Assembly: GCA_903854805.1 (NCBI GenBank)
Contig: CAINXK010000471.1
Span: 1-14,562, forward strand
Source: an uncultured Anaerolineae bacterium
GTDB lineage: Bacteria > Chloroflexota > Anaerolineae > Anaerolineales > Villigracilaceae
Direction: 5' to 3'
DNA length: 14,562 nt
Below the pieces are notes generated by a model. It was not told where the DNA came from and made no database searches. It was given only the letters and a program-made list of their open reading frames with translations. A program made the position numbers and the translations under genes. Positions within the stretch are counted from its first letter, which is position 1. Each line of letters starts with the position of its first letter. This document shows, in pieces, positions 6,503 to 14,022 of the stretch.

Positions 6503-8737
6503 ATGAAATTCAATCAACTATTAAGCCTGGCTCTTGGGCTGGCTTTTCTGGCAGGTTGTACTGGGCAGGGCGGAAATGAACCAACGGCAACTAGCCAGAA
6601 TTTTAACAATAACACTACTCTTCCAGCTCCAGCTGTGCATATAACCAACGCACCAGATCCACAAACCGCGATAAACAAATTCCTGGAAGCCTGGAAAAAT
6701 GATGATTATGCTGCAATGTACCCTTTGCTTACAAAGGATAGCCAAAGCAGCATCTCTTTGGATGATTTTGTTACCCGTTACCAGAGTTCGATGGATGCTT
6801 TGACTCTGAAGGAATTAACGTACGAGATTTCCCCATTCGTCGATTCTCCAGCTGCTGCTCAGATCAGCTTTCGGGTAAACTTTAAAACTTTAGTGGCAGG
6901 GGATCTTTCGCGCGATATGACCGCCGATATTAAGCTGGAAAATGGCCAGTGGCGGATTGCCTGGGATGACGGTCTGGTTATGCCAGAGTTAAAAGGTGGC
7001 GGCCATTTGCAAATGGATTACAGTGTCCCACCTCGTGGTCTAATATTCGATCGTAATAACCACGAGCTTGTCGTCCAAACTGATGTGATGGCGGTTGGGA
7101 TCATTCCTGCACAGATCAATCCGAACACGGAAGGGGCATTGATCGGTGAATTAAGCCGTATTACTGGTCTCTATCCGGGGGCGATCACTGCACTATACGC
7201 TGATTCGCTTGGCGCTAACTGGTACATTCCGGTCGGCGAAGCAGTTCTAACTGAAGTAAATCGTCTGGCTGGCTTGGGCGGGGCCGTGTTGACTCAATAT
7301 AATTCGCGCTTTTATTTTGAGGGCGGGATTGCGCCACAAACAGTCGGATATGTTTCCCCGGTGCCGAGGGAACAGCTCAGCCAATACCTGCGCAGCGGCT
7401 ACTCGCCGGCTGCACGGATCGGCCAAACTGGGATCGAAAAATGGGGTGAACAATACCTGGCTGGCAAAACTGGCGGGACAATTTATGTGATTGATAAGGA
7501 TGGCAAGGTGCTGAGCACTCTGGGAAAGTCTGATGCTGTTCCGGCTTCTTCCATTACCTTGACCATTGATCAGAGTTTGCAAAGCCAGGCGCAAAAAGCT
7601 TTGACCGGTTTTCGAGGCTCGATTGTGGTCATGGAACGGGATACTGGTCGTGTATTGGCCATGGTTTCATCGCCGAAATATGATCCAAATCTGTTTGAAC
7701 CAGAAAATACCAACAGTGGTTATGCCCTGGGAAATTTGCTAAATGATCCGTCTACTCCCATGTTGGATCGAGCTACACAGGGGCAGTATCCGCTCGGATC
7801 AGTATTCAAAGTGATTACATTTTCGGCGGCGCTTGAAAGCGGAACGTATACGCCAGAAACAAATTATCCTTGCGGCTATGATTTCACCGAATTGCCTGAC
7901 AGGGTTTTGCACGATTGGACCTGGGAGCACTTCATGGATGAAGTGCGAAATACGGGCGAAGGCAGGACGCAGCCTTCGGGTAATCTTGATCTAACCGGTG
8001 GGTTAATGCGATCCTGCAACCCATACTTCTGGCATATTGGTCTTGATCTGTATAATCAGGGCCGTGTATCTGCCATTGCTGATATGGCGCGCGGTTTTGG
8101 GCTTGGCTCTCGGACTGGGATTGGACAGGTTGATGAAGCTGCGGGAACCATAGTCAACCCGCCTAGTTTGCTGGATGCTGTTAATCAGGCGATTGGTCAG
8201 GGCGATGTGTTGGTAACTCCGTTACAAGTTGCCGATTTTATGGCTGCCATTGGTAATGGTGGAACACTCTATCGACCCCAGGTGGTTGAAAAGACTACGG
8301 ATGGTAGCGGTGTCCAAACATCGGTCTTCAAGCCTGAGTCACGCGGGGTGCTGCCAATGAAACCTGAGACACTGGCTGCTCTGCGAACTGCCATGTTGGC
8401 AGTCATCAGGAACAGGCGCGGGACTGCATACCAGCGTTTCACCAACCTTACCAGCATTCCCATTTACGGTAAGACAGGAACTGCAGAATCAAATACGGGT
8501 ACTCCGCATGCCTGGTTTGCCGGATATACAGATGCACAAAACCCGGCACTGCCCGATATATCAATCGCTGTAATTGCTGAAAATGCGGGCGAGGGCTCGG
8601 TGATTGCTGCCCCAATCTTCAAGCGTGTGGTCGAAATCTACTTCTTCGGTAAACCGCGCACGCCCTATTCGTGGGAATCTAACATCGGGATTACGCGCAC
8701 GCCCACACTCCCTGTCACACCTACCCCGCCGCAGTAA
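6503..8737 (+). CDS. PBP2-like lipoprotein transpeptidase with NTF2-like N-domain
   Basis: A 744-residue class B penicillin-binding protein, the peptidoglycan D,D-transpeptidase acting outside the cytoplasmic membrane. It starts with a lipoprotein signal peptide with lipobox LAGC (Cys19) instead of the usual single transmembrane anchor. Residues ~52-160 form an NTF2-like/MecA-N domain, followed by the PBP dimerisation region (~170-330, with PPRGLIFDRN at 176-185) and the transpeptidase domain (~370-710). Catalytic motifs are SVFK (S433 nucleophile, K436), SCN (504-506) and KTGT (657-660). The tail after ~720 is rich in Thr and Pro. AAGGTGA with about 5 nt spacing precedes the ATG, 16 bp after maf. 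The layout resembles MecA/PBP2a or PBP3-type enzymes of Gram-positive bacteria, but resistance cannot be inferred; a housekeeping elongation or division role is more likely. Confidence 0.93.
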   Translation: MKFNQLLSLALGLAFLAGCTGQGGNEPTATSQNFNNNTTLPAPAVHITNAPDPQTAINKFLEAWKNDDYAAMYPLLTKDSQSSISLDDFVTRYQSSMDALTLKELTYEISPFVDSPAAAQISFRVNFKTLVAGDLSRDMTADIKLENGQWRIAWDDGLVMPELKGGGHLQMDYSVPPRGLIFDRNNHELVVQTDVMAVGIIPAQINPNTEGALIGELSRITGLYPGAITALYADSLGANWYIPVGEAVLTEVNRLAGLGGAVLTQYNSRFYFEGGIAPQTVGYVSPVPREQLSQYLRSGYSPAARIGQTGIEKWGEQYLAGKTGGTIYVIDKDGKVLSTLGKSDAVPASSITLTIDQSLQSQAQKALTGFRGSIVVMERDTGRVLAMVSSPKYDPNLFEPENTNSGYALGNLLNDPSTPMLDRATQGQYPLGSVFKVITFSAALESGTYTPETNYPCGYDFTELPDRVLHDWTWEHFMDEVRNTGEGRTQPSGNLDLTGGLMRSCNPYFWHIGLDLYNQGRVSAIADMARGFGLGSRTGIGQVDEAAGTIVNPPSLLDAVNQAIGQGDVLVTPLQVADFMAAIGNGGTLYRPQVVEKTTDGSGVQTSVFKPESRGVLPMKPETLAALRTAMLAVIRNRRGTAYQRFTNLTSIPIYGKTGTAESNTGTPHAWFAGYTDAQNPALPDISIAVIAENAGEGSVIAAPIFKRVVEIYFFGKPRTPYSWESNIGITRTPTLPVTPTPPQ

Positions 8738-8746
8738 TCTGACATG

Positions 8747-8775
8747 GTGCCGTGCGTCCTTGAGACGCATGGCAC
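8747..8775 (+). terminator. Hairpin after the PBP gene
   Basis: GTGCCGTGCGTC (8747-8758) pairs with GACGCATGGCAC (8764-8775), with one G-U pair, around loop CTTGA. It starts 9 nt after the PBP stop. The trailing sequence TATATTTATC is only moderately T-rich, so termination may be partial. Confidence 0.6.
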
Positions 8776-8836
8776 TATATTTATCATGAGAGCCTGTTTT
8801 AGATTTTGCAGGAGACTCATGCGAGGATAAAAAATA

Positions 8837-9763
8837 TTGGATATATCTGTTCCTGGTTTTTCCACTGGTTTAATTATTCGGGCTCAATCTGGTTTTTTCT
8901 TCGTACTCGAAGATGGACAAACTCGGCCCGTCACCTGCCAACTCCGGGGTCGTTTAAAGCAGGGCCGTAGAGAAGGTGATATTGCGGCCGTGGGTGATCA
9001 GGTGAATTTCACTCTTCTTGAAGATGGCTCTGGTTCCATAGAAGAGATTTTGCCGCGCAAAAGTGAAATTGTCCGCCTGGATCCTCGTCCTCAAGGTGAA
9101 TATCGCCAGATTTTGTTGGCCAATCCAGACCAGGCTGTATTTGTTTTTGCGTGTGCGAACCCTGAGCCGCGCATGCGTATGCTTGATCGGTTTCTGGTGA
9201 TCGCAGAGAAACAAAATGTGCCTGCGGTGATCGTCGCCAACAAGGTGGATATTGCTGGAATGGAAATGGCAAAAGCCAAATTCGGATTTTATCCGCTGCT
9301 GGGCTACAAGGTCATTTACACTTCCGCAAAGGAAAATATCGGTATCTCAGAACTTAACGAAACCCTAACTGGCAAATTGTCTGCGTTGGCGGGGCCATCC
9401 GGAGTGGGAAAATCCAGCCTGATGAACGCCATTCAACCAGGGTTGGGTATTGCTGTTGGCGAGATCAGTTCTTATAATGACAAAGGCAAGCACACCACAA
9501 ATTTCAGGCAGCTGCATCCGCTTGTAGGCGGCGGGTGGGTGGCTGATGCGCCCGGATGGAAATCCCTGGCCCTTTGGGATACCCGTCCCGAGGAGATTGA
9601 TGCATACTTCCCGGAACTTTGCTCATTGGTACAGGATTGCCAATTTAGTGATTGTAGTCATATCCATGAGCCGGGCTGTGCCGTGTTGTCAGCGGTCAAA
9701 GCTGGTAGTGTACGCCAGGAACGTTATGACTCGTATTTGCGATTGAAAGCCGGGCAGGAATAA
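8837..9763 (+). CDS. rsgA: Ribosome small subunit-dependent GTPase A
   Basis: A 308-residue circularly permuted GTPase that acts late in 30S ribosomal subunit maturation. Order of parts: N-terminal OB-fold (~8-75); G4 NKVD (135-138) and G5-like TSAK (162-165) preceding the P-loop GPSGVGKS (186-193); G2 region around KGKHTT (216-221); G3 DAPG (237-240) where DTPG is more usual; and a C-terminal zinc finger with Cys268, Cys273, His275 and Cys281 in a CQFSDCSHIHEPGC pattern. Start is TTG 8837, with GAGGA about 9 nt upstream. No ATG is possible because the in-frame ATG at 8819 is followed by TAA after three codons. The 5' arm of a terminator hairpin lies within the last codons. Function is confident; the exact start is slightly less so. 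Confidence 0.95.
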   Translation: MDISVPGFSTGLIIRAQSGFFFVLEDGQTRPVTCQLRGRLKQGRREGDIAAVGDQVNFTLLEDGSGSIEEILPRKSEIVRLDPRPQGEYRQILLANPDQAVFVFACANPEPRMRMLDRFLVIAEKQNVPAVIVANKVDIAGMEMAKAKFGFYPLLGYKVIYTSAKENIGISELNETLTGKLSALAGPSGVGKSSLMNAIQPGLGIAVGEISSYNDKGKHTTNFRQLHPLVGGGWVADAPGWKSLALWDTRPEEIDAYFPELCSLVQDCQFSDCSHIHEPGCAVLSAVKAGSVRQERYDSYLRLKAGQE

Positions 9764-9809
9764 TTTCATCGTATTGGGACTGTATTGTCATCAGCCCGGT
9801 TTCTTTTTT
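9745..9809 (+). terminator. Terminator overlapping the end of rsgA
   Basis: GAAAGCCGGGC (9745-9755, inside the last rsgA codons) pairs with GCCCGGTTTC (9794-9803), with one bulged G. Six T follow (9804-9809). The 38-nt loop contains the rsgA stop codon, so ribosomes finishing translation could interfere with hairpin formation. Confidence 0.65.
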
Positions 9810-9852
9810 GCTGGCAAGCCGGATAGATATGACTTTGTTGTAATGGATATTT

Positions 9853-10842
9853 ATGAATAACTGGGAAATTTTTGGGCACGATTGGGCCGTTGAGATGCTT
9901 CAGCAGCAAGTGGTTAATGCCAACTTGCGGCATGCCTATCTGTTGACCGGGTCTGCCGGTGTTGGACGGCGAACACTAGCCATTCGGCTGGCGCAAGCGC
10001 TTATTTGCACCAACCCTTTAGCGCCTGGTGTACCTTGCCGCACCTGCCGTACTTGTAAACAGATCGATTCTGGACAACATCCCGATTTGTTGGTAATAAA
10101 AAAACAAACTGATAAAAAAGACTTGATCGTGGAGCAGGTAAGAGAAGTAAGTAAATTCTTATCACTTAAGCCGTATATGGCAGCTTACAAAATTGTGCTT
10201 ATCACTAATTTTGAGGATGCCAACGCGAGCGCGCAAAATGCCCTATTGAAGACGCTTGAGGAAGCTCCCGATTTTGCGATTTTGCTGTTGACCGCGGAGA
10301 ATGGCGAACAGTTGCTACCCACGATCGTCTCGCGCTGTGAAGTTGTGCGCCTGCGCCCGCTCAAGGTGGATCTGGTGTCCGATTTTCTTGTTTCGCGAGG
10401 TATTGCCGGGCCGGCTGCCAGTTTATATGCACATCTGGCGGATGGAAGGCCAGGGTATGCTTTGCATCTATCCACAGACACGCACAGTCTGTCTTTCAGG
10501 ACTGAGAAACTTGATGATTTGAATAAACTACTGGCTGCGAGACTCCGTGACCGGATTCAATATGCTGAGAAATTGGTTAAAGATAAGGATGTCTTTCGCA
10601 AGACCCTTTTCATCTGGTTATCGTATTGGCGGGATGTGCTCATGAAAACATCTGGTGCCACGGTGCCGCTGACAAATATCGACCGCGCGGATGATATTGA
10701 AACCCTGTCTTACAAATTGGATATTAACACGGCGCGGATCATCACAGTTGCGGTTGAAAAAGCGATTGATATGTTGGATCGGAATGTTAATCCCAGGCTG
10801 TTGGCTGAAGTGACTCTGATGGATTGGCCCAGGGTAAAGTGA
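9853..10842 (+). CDS. holB: DNA polymerase III subunit delta prime
   Basis: A 329-residue AAA+ clamp-loader subunit that helps load the sliding clamp during replication. The N-terminal AAA+ domain carries a P-loop-like GSAGVGRRT (33-41) where Arg39 replaces the Walker A lysine, so it probably does not hydrolyse ATP, as expected for delta prime. Zinc-module cysteines are C52, C62, C65 and C68. EDANASAQNALLKTLEEAP (121-139) is the typical helix after the Walker B region, and SRC (160-162) is the conserved motif that supplies the arginine to the neighbouring subunit. The C-terminal ~120 residues form the collar-type helical domain. The RBS is weak (TGGA about 7 nt upstream of ATG). The alkyltransferase-like gene begins 7 bp after the stop. 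The gene could be labelled delta prime or a DnaX-like subunit; its length and lost lysine favour delta prime. Confidence 0.9.
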   Translation: MNNWEIFGHDWAVEMLQQQVVNANLRHAYLLTGSAGVGRRTLAIRLAQALICTNPLAPGVPCRTCRTCKQIDSGQHPDLLVIKKQTDKKDLIVEQVREVSKFLSLKPYMAAYKIVLITNFEDANASAQNALLKTLEEAPDFAILLLTAENGEQLLPTIVSRCEVVRLRPLKVDLVSDFLVSRGIAGPAASLYAHLADGRPGYALHLSTDTHSLSFRTEKLDDLNKLLAARLRDRIQYAEKLVKDKDVFRKTLFIWLSYWRDVLMKTSGATVPLTNIDRADDIETLSYKLDINTARIITVAVEKAIDMLDRNVNPRLLAEVTLMDWPRVK

Positions 10843-10849
10843 GCGTATA

Positions 10850-11272
10850 ATGGGTTTTGCATCTGCCCCAAATCCAAAGCAATTTCAGGCCACAGTCTGG
10901 GAGATAGCCCGACAGGTGCCGGCTGGTAAGGTAGCCACGTATGGTCAGATAGCAGCCATGATCCCGCCACCTGGCACTTTAAACCAGAAGGACTATGAAG
11001 CCTTTGGCGCACGCTGGGTGGGCGGGGCGATGGCTAATTGTCCGCCCGATGTTCCTTGGCAGCGGGTTATTAATTCACAGGCTAAAATCAGTGCACGCCC
11101 AGGCGCTATCCTGCAGAGGGAACTGCTCGAGGGCGAGGGTATTGACTTTGACGAAAAAGACAGGGTCGATTTTGATCGATTCGGATGGAATGGTCCCGAT
11201 CCGGAATGGTGCAAATCTCTAAACCTGTTTATGCCAAAAGCGCTTGGGAAATCACAACCATTCCTGTTCTAA
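10850..11272 (+). CDS. Alkyltransferase-like (ATL) DNA lesion-binding protein
   Basis: A 140-residue member of the O6-alkylguanine-DNA alkyltransferase C-terminal fold in which the active-site PCHR is replaced by PWQR (69-72). Trp70 stands where the alkyl-accepting cysteine should be, which defines ATL proteins. These bind O6-alkylguanine and flag it for nucleotide excision repair rather than reversing it. Other family features are KVATYGQIA (27-35, the conserved tyrosine region), the recognition-helix segment GGAMANCP (58-65) and RVINSQAKIS (72-81). In human MGMT, as I recall it, the matching segment reads GGAMRGNP with the arginine finger; here that position is Ala62. Start ATG 10850 has only a weak GTGAG upstream and lies 7 bp after holB, so translation may be coupled. 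The ~25-residue C-terminal tail is unremarkable. It should not be annotated as an active methyltransferase. Confidence 0.9.
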   Translation: MGFASAPNPKQFQATVWEIARQVPAGKVATYGQIAAMIPPPGTLNQKDYEAFGARWVGGAMANCPPDVPWQRVINSQAKISARPGAILQRELLEGEGIDFDEKDRVDFDRFGWNGPDPEWCKSLNLFMPKALGKSQPFLF

Positions 11273-11394
11273 AGTCTGGAAGTATTTGCTCACGTTTTCC
11301 CAGGTTTTGCTTTTCGCCATGTTGATTGTTGTTGTGCGGACTGCTGCGTGTGCTGATCAAAGGTTTTCCGGCACAAAAAACTTTTTTCCCCTTC

Positions 11395-11427
11395 GGGCGA
11401 GCGAACTCTGCCAAGTGTGGCTCGCCC
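11395..11427. repeat. GC-rich inverted repeat downstream of the ATL gene
   Basis: GGGCGAGC (11395-11402) and GCTCGCCC (11420-11427) are perfect complements around a 17-nt loop, 122 nt after the ATL stop. No T-run follows on the plus strand, so a terminator role is doubtful. Confidence 0.45.
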
Positions 11428-11610
11428 TGTGATGTAATATGGTGATCGATAGAACACTCCCAGATAAGGAAGATTTTTTAATGGTTTTTTCGGAGCGTAC
11501 CACCGGTTTTCGTTCATTCGGACACACTGGTTGTGATGATTAAGAGTTGAGGGTGGGTACCAGTGCGTAAATACTTCTAAAAAGTGGGCACCAGCACCAA
11601 AACTTTATAG

Positions 11611-11637
11611 TATATTCATACAGGTGGAGCGAATATA
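11611..11637. repeat. AT-rich inverted repeat
   Basis: TATATTC (11611-11617) and GAATATA (11631-11637) form a perfect 7-bp inverted repeat around 13 nt. Additional flanking partners ACTTTATA and AAAGT extend it imperfectly. It could be a regulator site; there is no adjacent gene to assign it to. Confidence 0.3.
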
Positions 11638-12184
11638 AAGTAAAATTCTGTATTATGATCATCCCTTGGATATCTATCAATGAGCTGGTAGTTGATGGTA
11701 TCTGGTTGCATCTGGCCTTTCTGATGATTATCCTTATGGTGATTGGATAGGCAGTGACTAATTTTCAAAGCCTGCGGGCTGGATTTGGAAGGTAATTTCA
11801 ACGGCACTCTGATATCGATATTTGTCCAATGTATTTAAATTTGCCCAGACCTGAGTTCACATTTCTTAATGCATTGTGGACAGATCTGCATCCCCAGAAA
11901 CATTTCTCTTTTCAGGCTGCTGGGTGATGCATCAGAATACGGAATATCATGATTGGGTTTATTACCCTCATCCTGAGACAAAATTACGTTACTTTCAAAA
12001 CCCAGTGATTGCCAGGCGGTATCCAACTTGTAACATGGAGATGTAATCCAGGTCAATTTGAATACGCTGTAATCGCAGTTTTATTCTCGACGGTCTAGAA
12101 AGTTCGTCTTCAGGTTTGCCATTGTTTTTGTATTCAGAAACTATTTCAACTCTCTCTTTTCTATTCAACCAAAAATATAACCCT

Positions 12185-13861
12185 ATGCCATCTGATACCC
12201 AGGTAATTTATTCGATGAACAAGGTGGGGCGTATCGTCCCACCAAACAACAAACAGGTCCTGCGTGATATTTCGCTCGGCTTTTATTATGGTGCCAAGAT
12301 CGGTGTGCTCGGTCTAAACGGTGCCGGTAAATCCACATTGCTGCGCATCATGGCAGGTATTGATATTGACTATGTTGGCGAAATATCCATGTCCAAGGGC
12401 TACACCGTGGGCATGCTTGAACAGGAACCCAAGCTTGACGATTCCAAGACTGTTATTGAAATTATTCGCGAGGCAGTCCAACCAATTGTTGAAATGCTGG
12501 CCCGTTTCGATGAGGTTAATGCCAAATTTGCTGAGCCGGATGCCGATTTTGATGCCCTGATCGAAGAACAGGGCAAACTGCAAGATCGATTAGACCGGGT
12601 AGATGCCTGGAATCTCGATTCACATCTGGGCGTGGCCATGGAAGCCTTGCGCTGTCCGCCAGCTGATACGCCGATTTCGATTTGCTCGGGTGGTGAGCGC
12701 CGTCGCGTAGCGCTTACTCGTTTGCTGCTAACCGAACCCGATATATTGTTGCTGGACGAGCCGACCAACCATCTCGATGCAGAATCAGTGGCCTGGTTGG
12801 AACATCATCTGCGTGAATACAAGGGTACTGTAATCGCTGTCACGCATGATCGTTATTTCCTGGATAATGTTGCCGGATGGATCCTGGAACTTGACCGAGG
12901 ATACGGCATCCCGTGGAAGGGTAATTACACTTCCTGGTTGGAGCAAAAAGGTGAACGGCTCAGGTCAGAAGAAAAATCTGAATCGCGTCGTCAGAAAACG
13001 CTTGAGCGCGAGCTGGAATGGATTCGCATGTCACCCAAGGCGCGACAGTCTAAGGGCCAGGCGCGTGTTACTGCCTATGAAAAGCTGCTTAGCCAGGAAA
13101 ATGAGAAATATCGTGAGGACCTCGAAATTTACATCCCGCCGGGTCCGCGTCTTGGCGATATTGTCATCGAGATGAACAACATTACCAAGGCCTATGGCGA
13201 TCGGCTAATTATTGACAACTTTAGTGGCACGATCCCGCCCGGTTCCATCGTTGGGATCGTTGGTCCGAACGGCGCCGGAAAGACCACCCTGCTGAAAATG
13301 ATTACCGGGCAGGAAAAACCCGATAGCGGCAGCATCCGCATCGGCGAGACCATCACGCTTGCCTACGCTGACCAAACCCGTACGCTTGATGCTGAGAAAT
13401 CCGTTTATGAAGAGATTTCGGGTGGCATGGAGGTACTGGACCTCGGCAACCGCAAGGTTAACGCGCGTGGTTACTGCTCTTCGTTTAACTTTCAAGGCAC
13501 CGATCAGCAGAAAAAGATCAGCATGCTTTCAGGTGGTGAGCGCAACCGTGTTCATCTGGCAAAAACCCTGAAAGAAGGTGCCAATGTCATTATGTTGGAT
13601 GAACCAACCAACGACCTGGATATCAATACCTTGCGTGCGCTTGAAGAGGCCCTGGAAGAATTTGCCGGGTGTGCCGTCGTTGTCAGTCATGATCGTTGGT
13701 TTTTGGACCGCATCTGCACCCACATTCTGGCTTTTGAAGGCGACAGTCAGGCGCGGTTCTTTATGGGTAACTGGTCAGATTATGAAAAAGATTACCATGA
13801 ACGCTATGGTAAATCGGTTGAAACGCCCAAACGGGTTCAGTACAGAACCTTGAAACGCTAA
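12185..13861 (+). CDS. ettA: Energy-dependent translational throttle protein, ABC-F family
   Basis: A 558-residue soluble ABC-F ATPase with two ABC domains and no membrane segment. EttA binds the ribosomal E site and couples the start of elongation to ATP/ADP level. Positions from ATG 12185: first Walker A GLNGAGKS (43-50), arm subdomain ~95-142, signature SGGER (168-172), Walker B LLLDEP (188-193); interdomain linker ~256-302 with SPKARQSKGQARV; second Walker A GPNGAGKT (360-367), signature LSGGER (448-453), Walker B MLDEP (470-474, catalytic Glu473) and SHDR (501-504). The length matches E. coli EttA (about 555). The frame is open upstream to TTG 12116, but those 23 residues are not EttA-like, and the MNKVGRIVPP region aligns with the family start, so ATG 12185 is chosen. 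It has no visible Shine-Dalgarno sequence. Confidence 0.95.
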   Translation: MPSDTQVIYSMNKVGRIVPPNNKQVLRDISLGFYYGAKIGVLGLNGAGKSTLLRIMAGIDIDYVGEISMSKGYTVGMLEQEPKLDDSKTVIEIIREAVQPIVEMLARFDEVNAKFAEPDADFDALIEEQGKLQDRLDRVDAWNLDSHLGVAMEALRCPPADTPISICSGGERRRVALTRLLLTEPDILLLDEPTNHLDAESVAWLEHHLREYKGTVIAVTHDRYFLDNVAGWILELDRGYGIPWKGNYTSWLEQKGERLRSEEKSESRRQKTLERELEWIRMSPKARQSKGQARVTAYEKLLSQENEKYREDLEIYIPPGPRLGDIVIEMNNITKAYGDRLIIDNFSGTIPPGSIVGIVGPNGAGKTTLLKMITGQEKPDSGSIRIGETITLAYADQTRTLDAEKSVYEEISGGMEVLDLGNRKVNARGYCSSFNFQGTDQQKKISMLSGGERNRVHLAKTLKEGANVIMLDEPTNDLDINTLRALEEALEEFAGCAVVVSHDRWFLDRICTHILAFEGDSQARFFMGNWSDYEKDYHERYGKSVETPKRVQYRTLKR

Positions 13862-13888
13862 CCGACCTGAAATAATTAGGCTGGGAGT

Positions 13889-13928
13889 AAACGGGTGGAT
13901 GAGTATTTTGTACTCGATCCACCCGTTT
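13889..13928 (+). terminator. Long hairpin terminator after ettA
   Basis: AAACGGGTGGAT (13889-13900) pairs perfectly with ATCCACCCGTTT (13917-13928). After one bulged G, five more pairs GAGTA/TACTC continue around loop TTTTG. It begins 27 nt after the ettA stop. Only GGTATTATCTT follows, so the T-run is weak, but the stem is the longest in the window. Confidence 0.7.
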
Positions 13929-13973
13929 GGTATTATCTTCGGCGTTTCTCGAATACATTTCTGGGCGGTCGCG

Positions 13974-13981
13974 TATACAAT
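13974..13981 (+). promoter_or_regulatory. Candidate -10 for the exporter ATPase gene
   Basis: TATACAAT between the ettA terminator and the next start codon is a plausible -10 and would leave about a 35-nt leader. No convincing -35 is visible at standard distance. Confidence 0.3.
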
Positions 13982-14022
13982 AATAAGGGTAGATGATTAT
14001 TATTGATAAATTTGGAGTATGT

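Larger units (their letters stand above)
11273..12184. other. About 900 bp with no confident gene
   Basis: Open frames here are short and mostly lack ribosome-binding sites. Three are worth noting. A 20-codon plus frame at 11481-11543 has AAGGAAG about 8 nt before its ATG. A 31-codon plus frame at 11655-11750 encodes a hydrophobic helix-like peptide (ending FLMIILMVIG) but has no RBS. A minus frame at 11835-12056 starting at TTG ends with a CPQCIKKC cysteine cluster, also without RBS. AAAAAACTTTTTT lies near 11375. The region may hold decayed genes, a small RNA or regulatory sequence for ettA. Confidence 0.4.

Noticed and set aside
7247..7594. 115-codon minus-strand open frame inside the PBP gene
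   Set aside because: It is antisense to a strongly supported PBP coding region and has no recognisable motif.
10846..10851. Perfect TATAAT in front of the ATL gene as a promoter
   Set aside because: It overlaps the ATG at 10850 itself, so a transcript from it would begin inside the gene. The 7-bp gap to holB favours cotranscription.
10850..11272. Active methylated-DNA cysteine methyltransferase (ogt)
   Set aside because: The acceptor cysteine is replaced by Trp in PWQR, so alkyl transfer is not expected.
12116..12184. TTG 12116 as the ettA start, giving 23 extra residues
   Set aside because: The extra residues do not resemble the EttA N-terminus, while ATG 12185 gives the normal family start and length.
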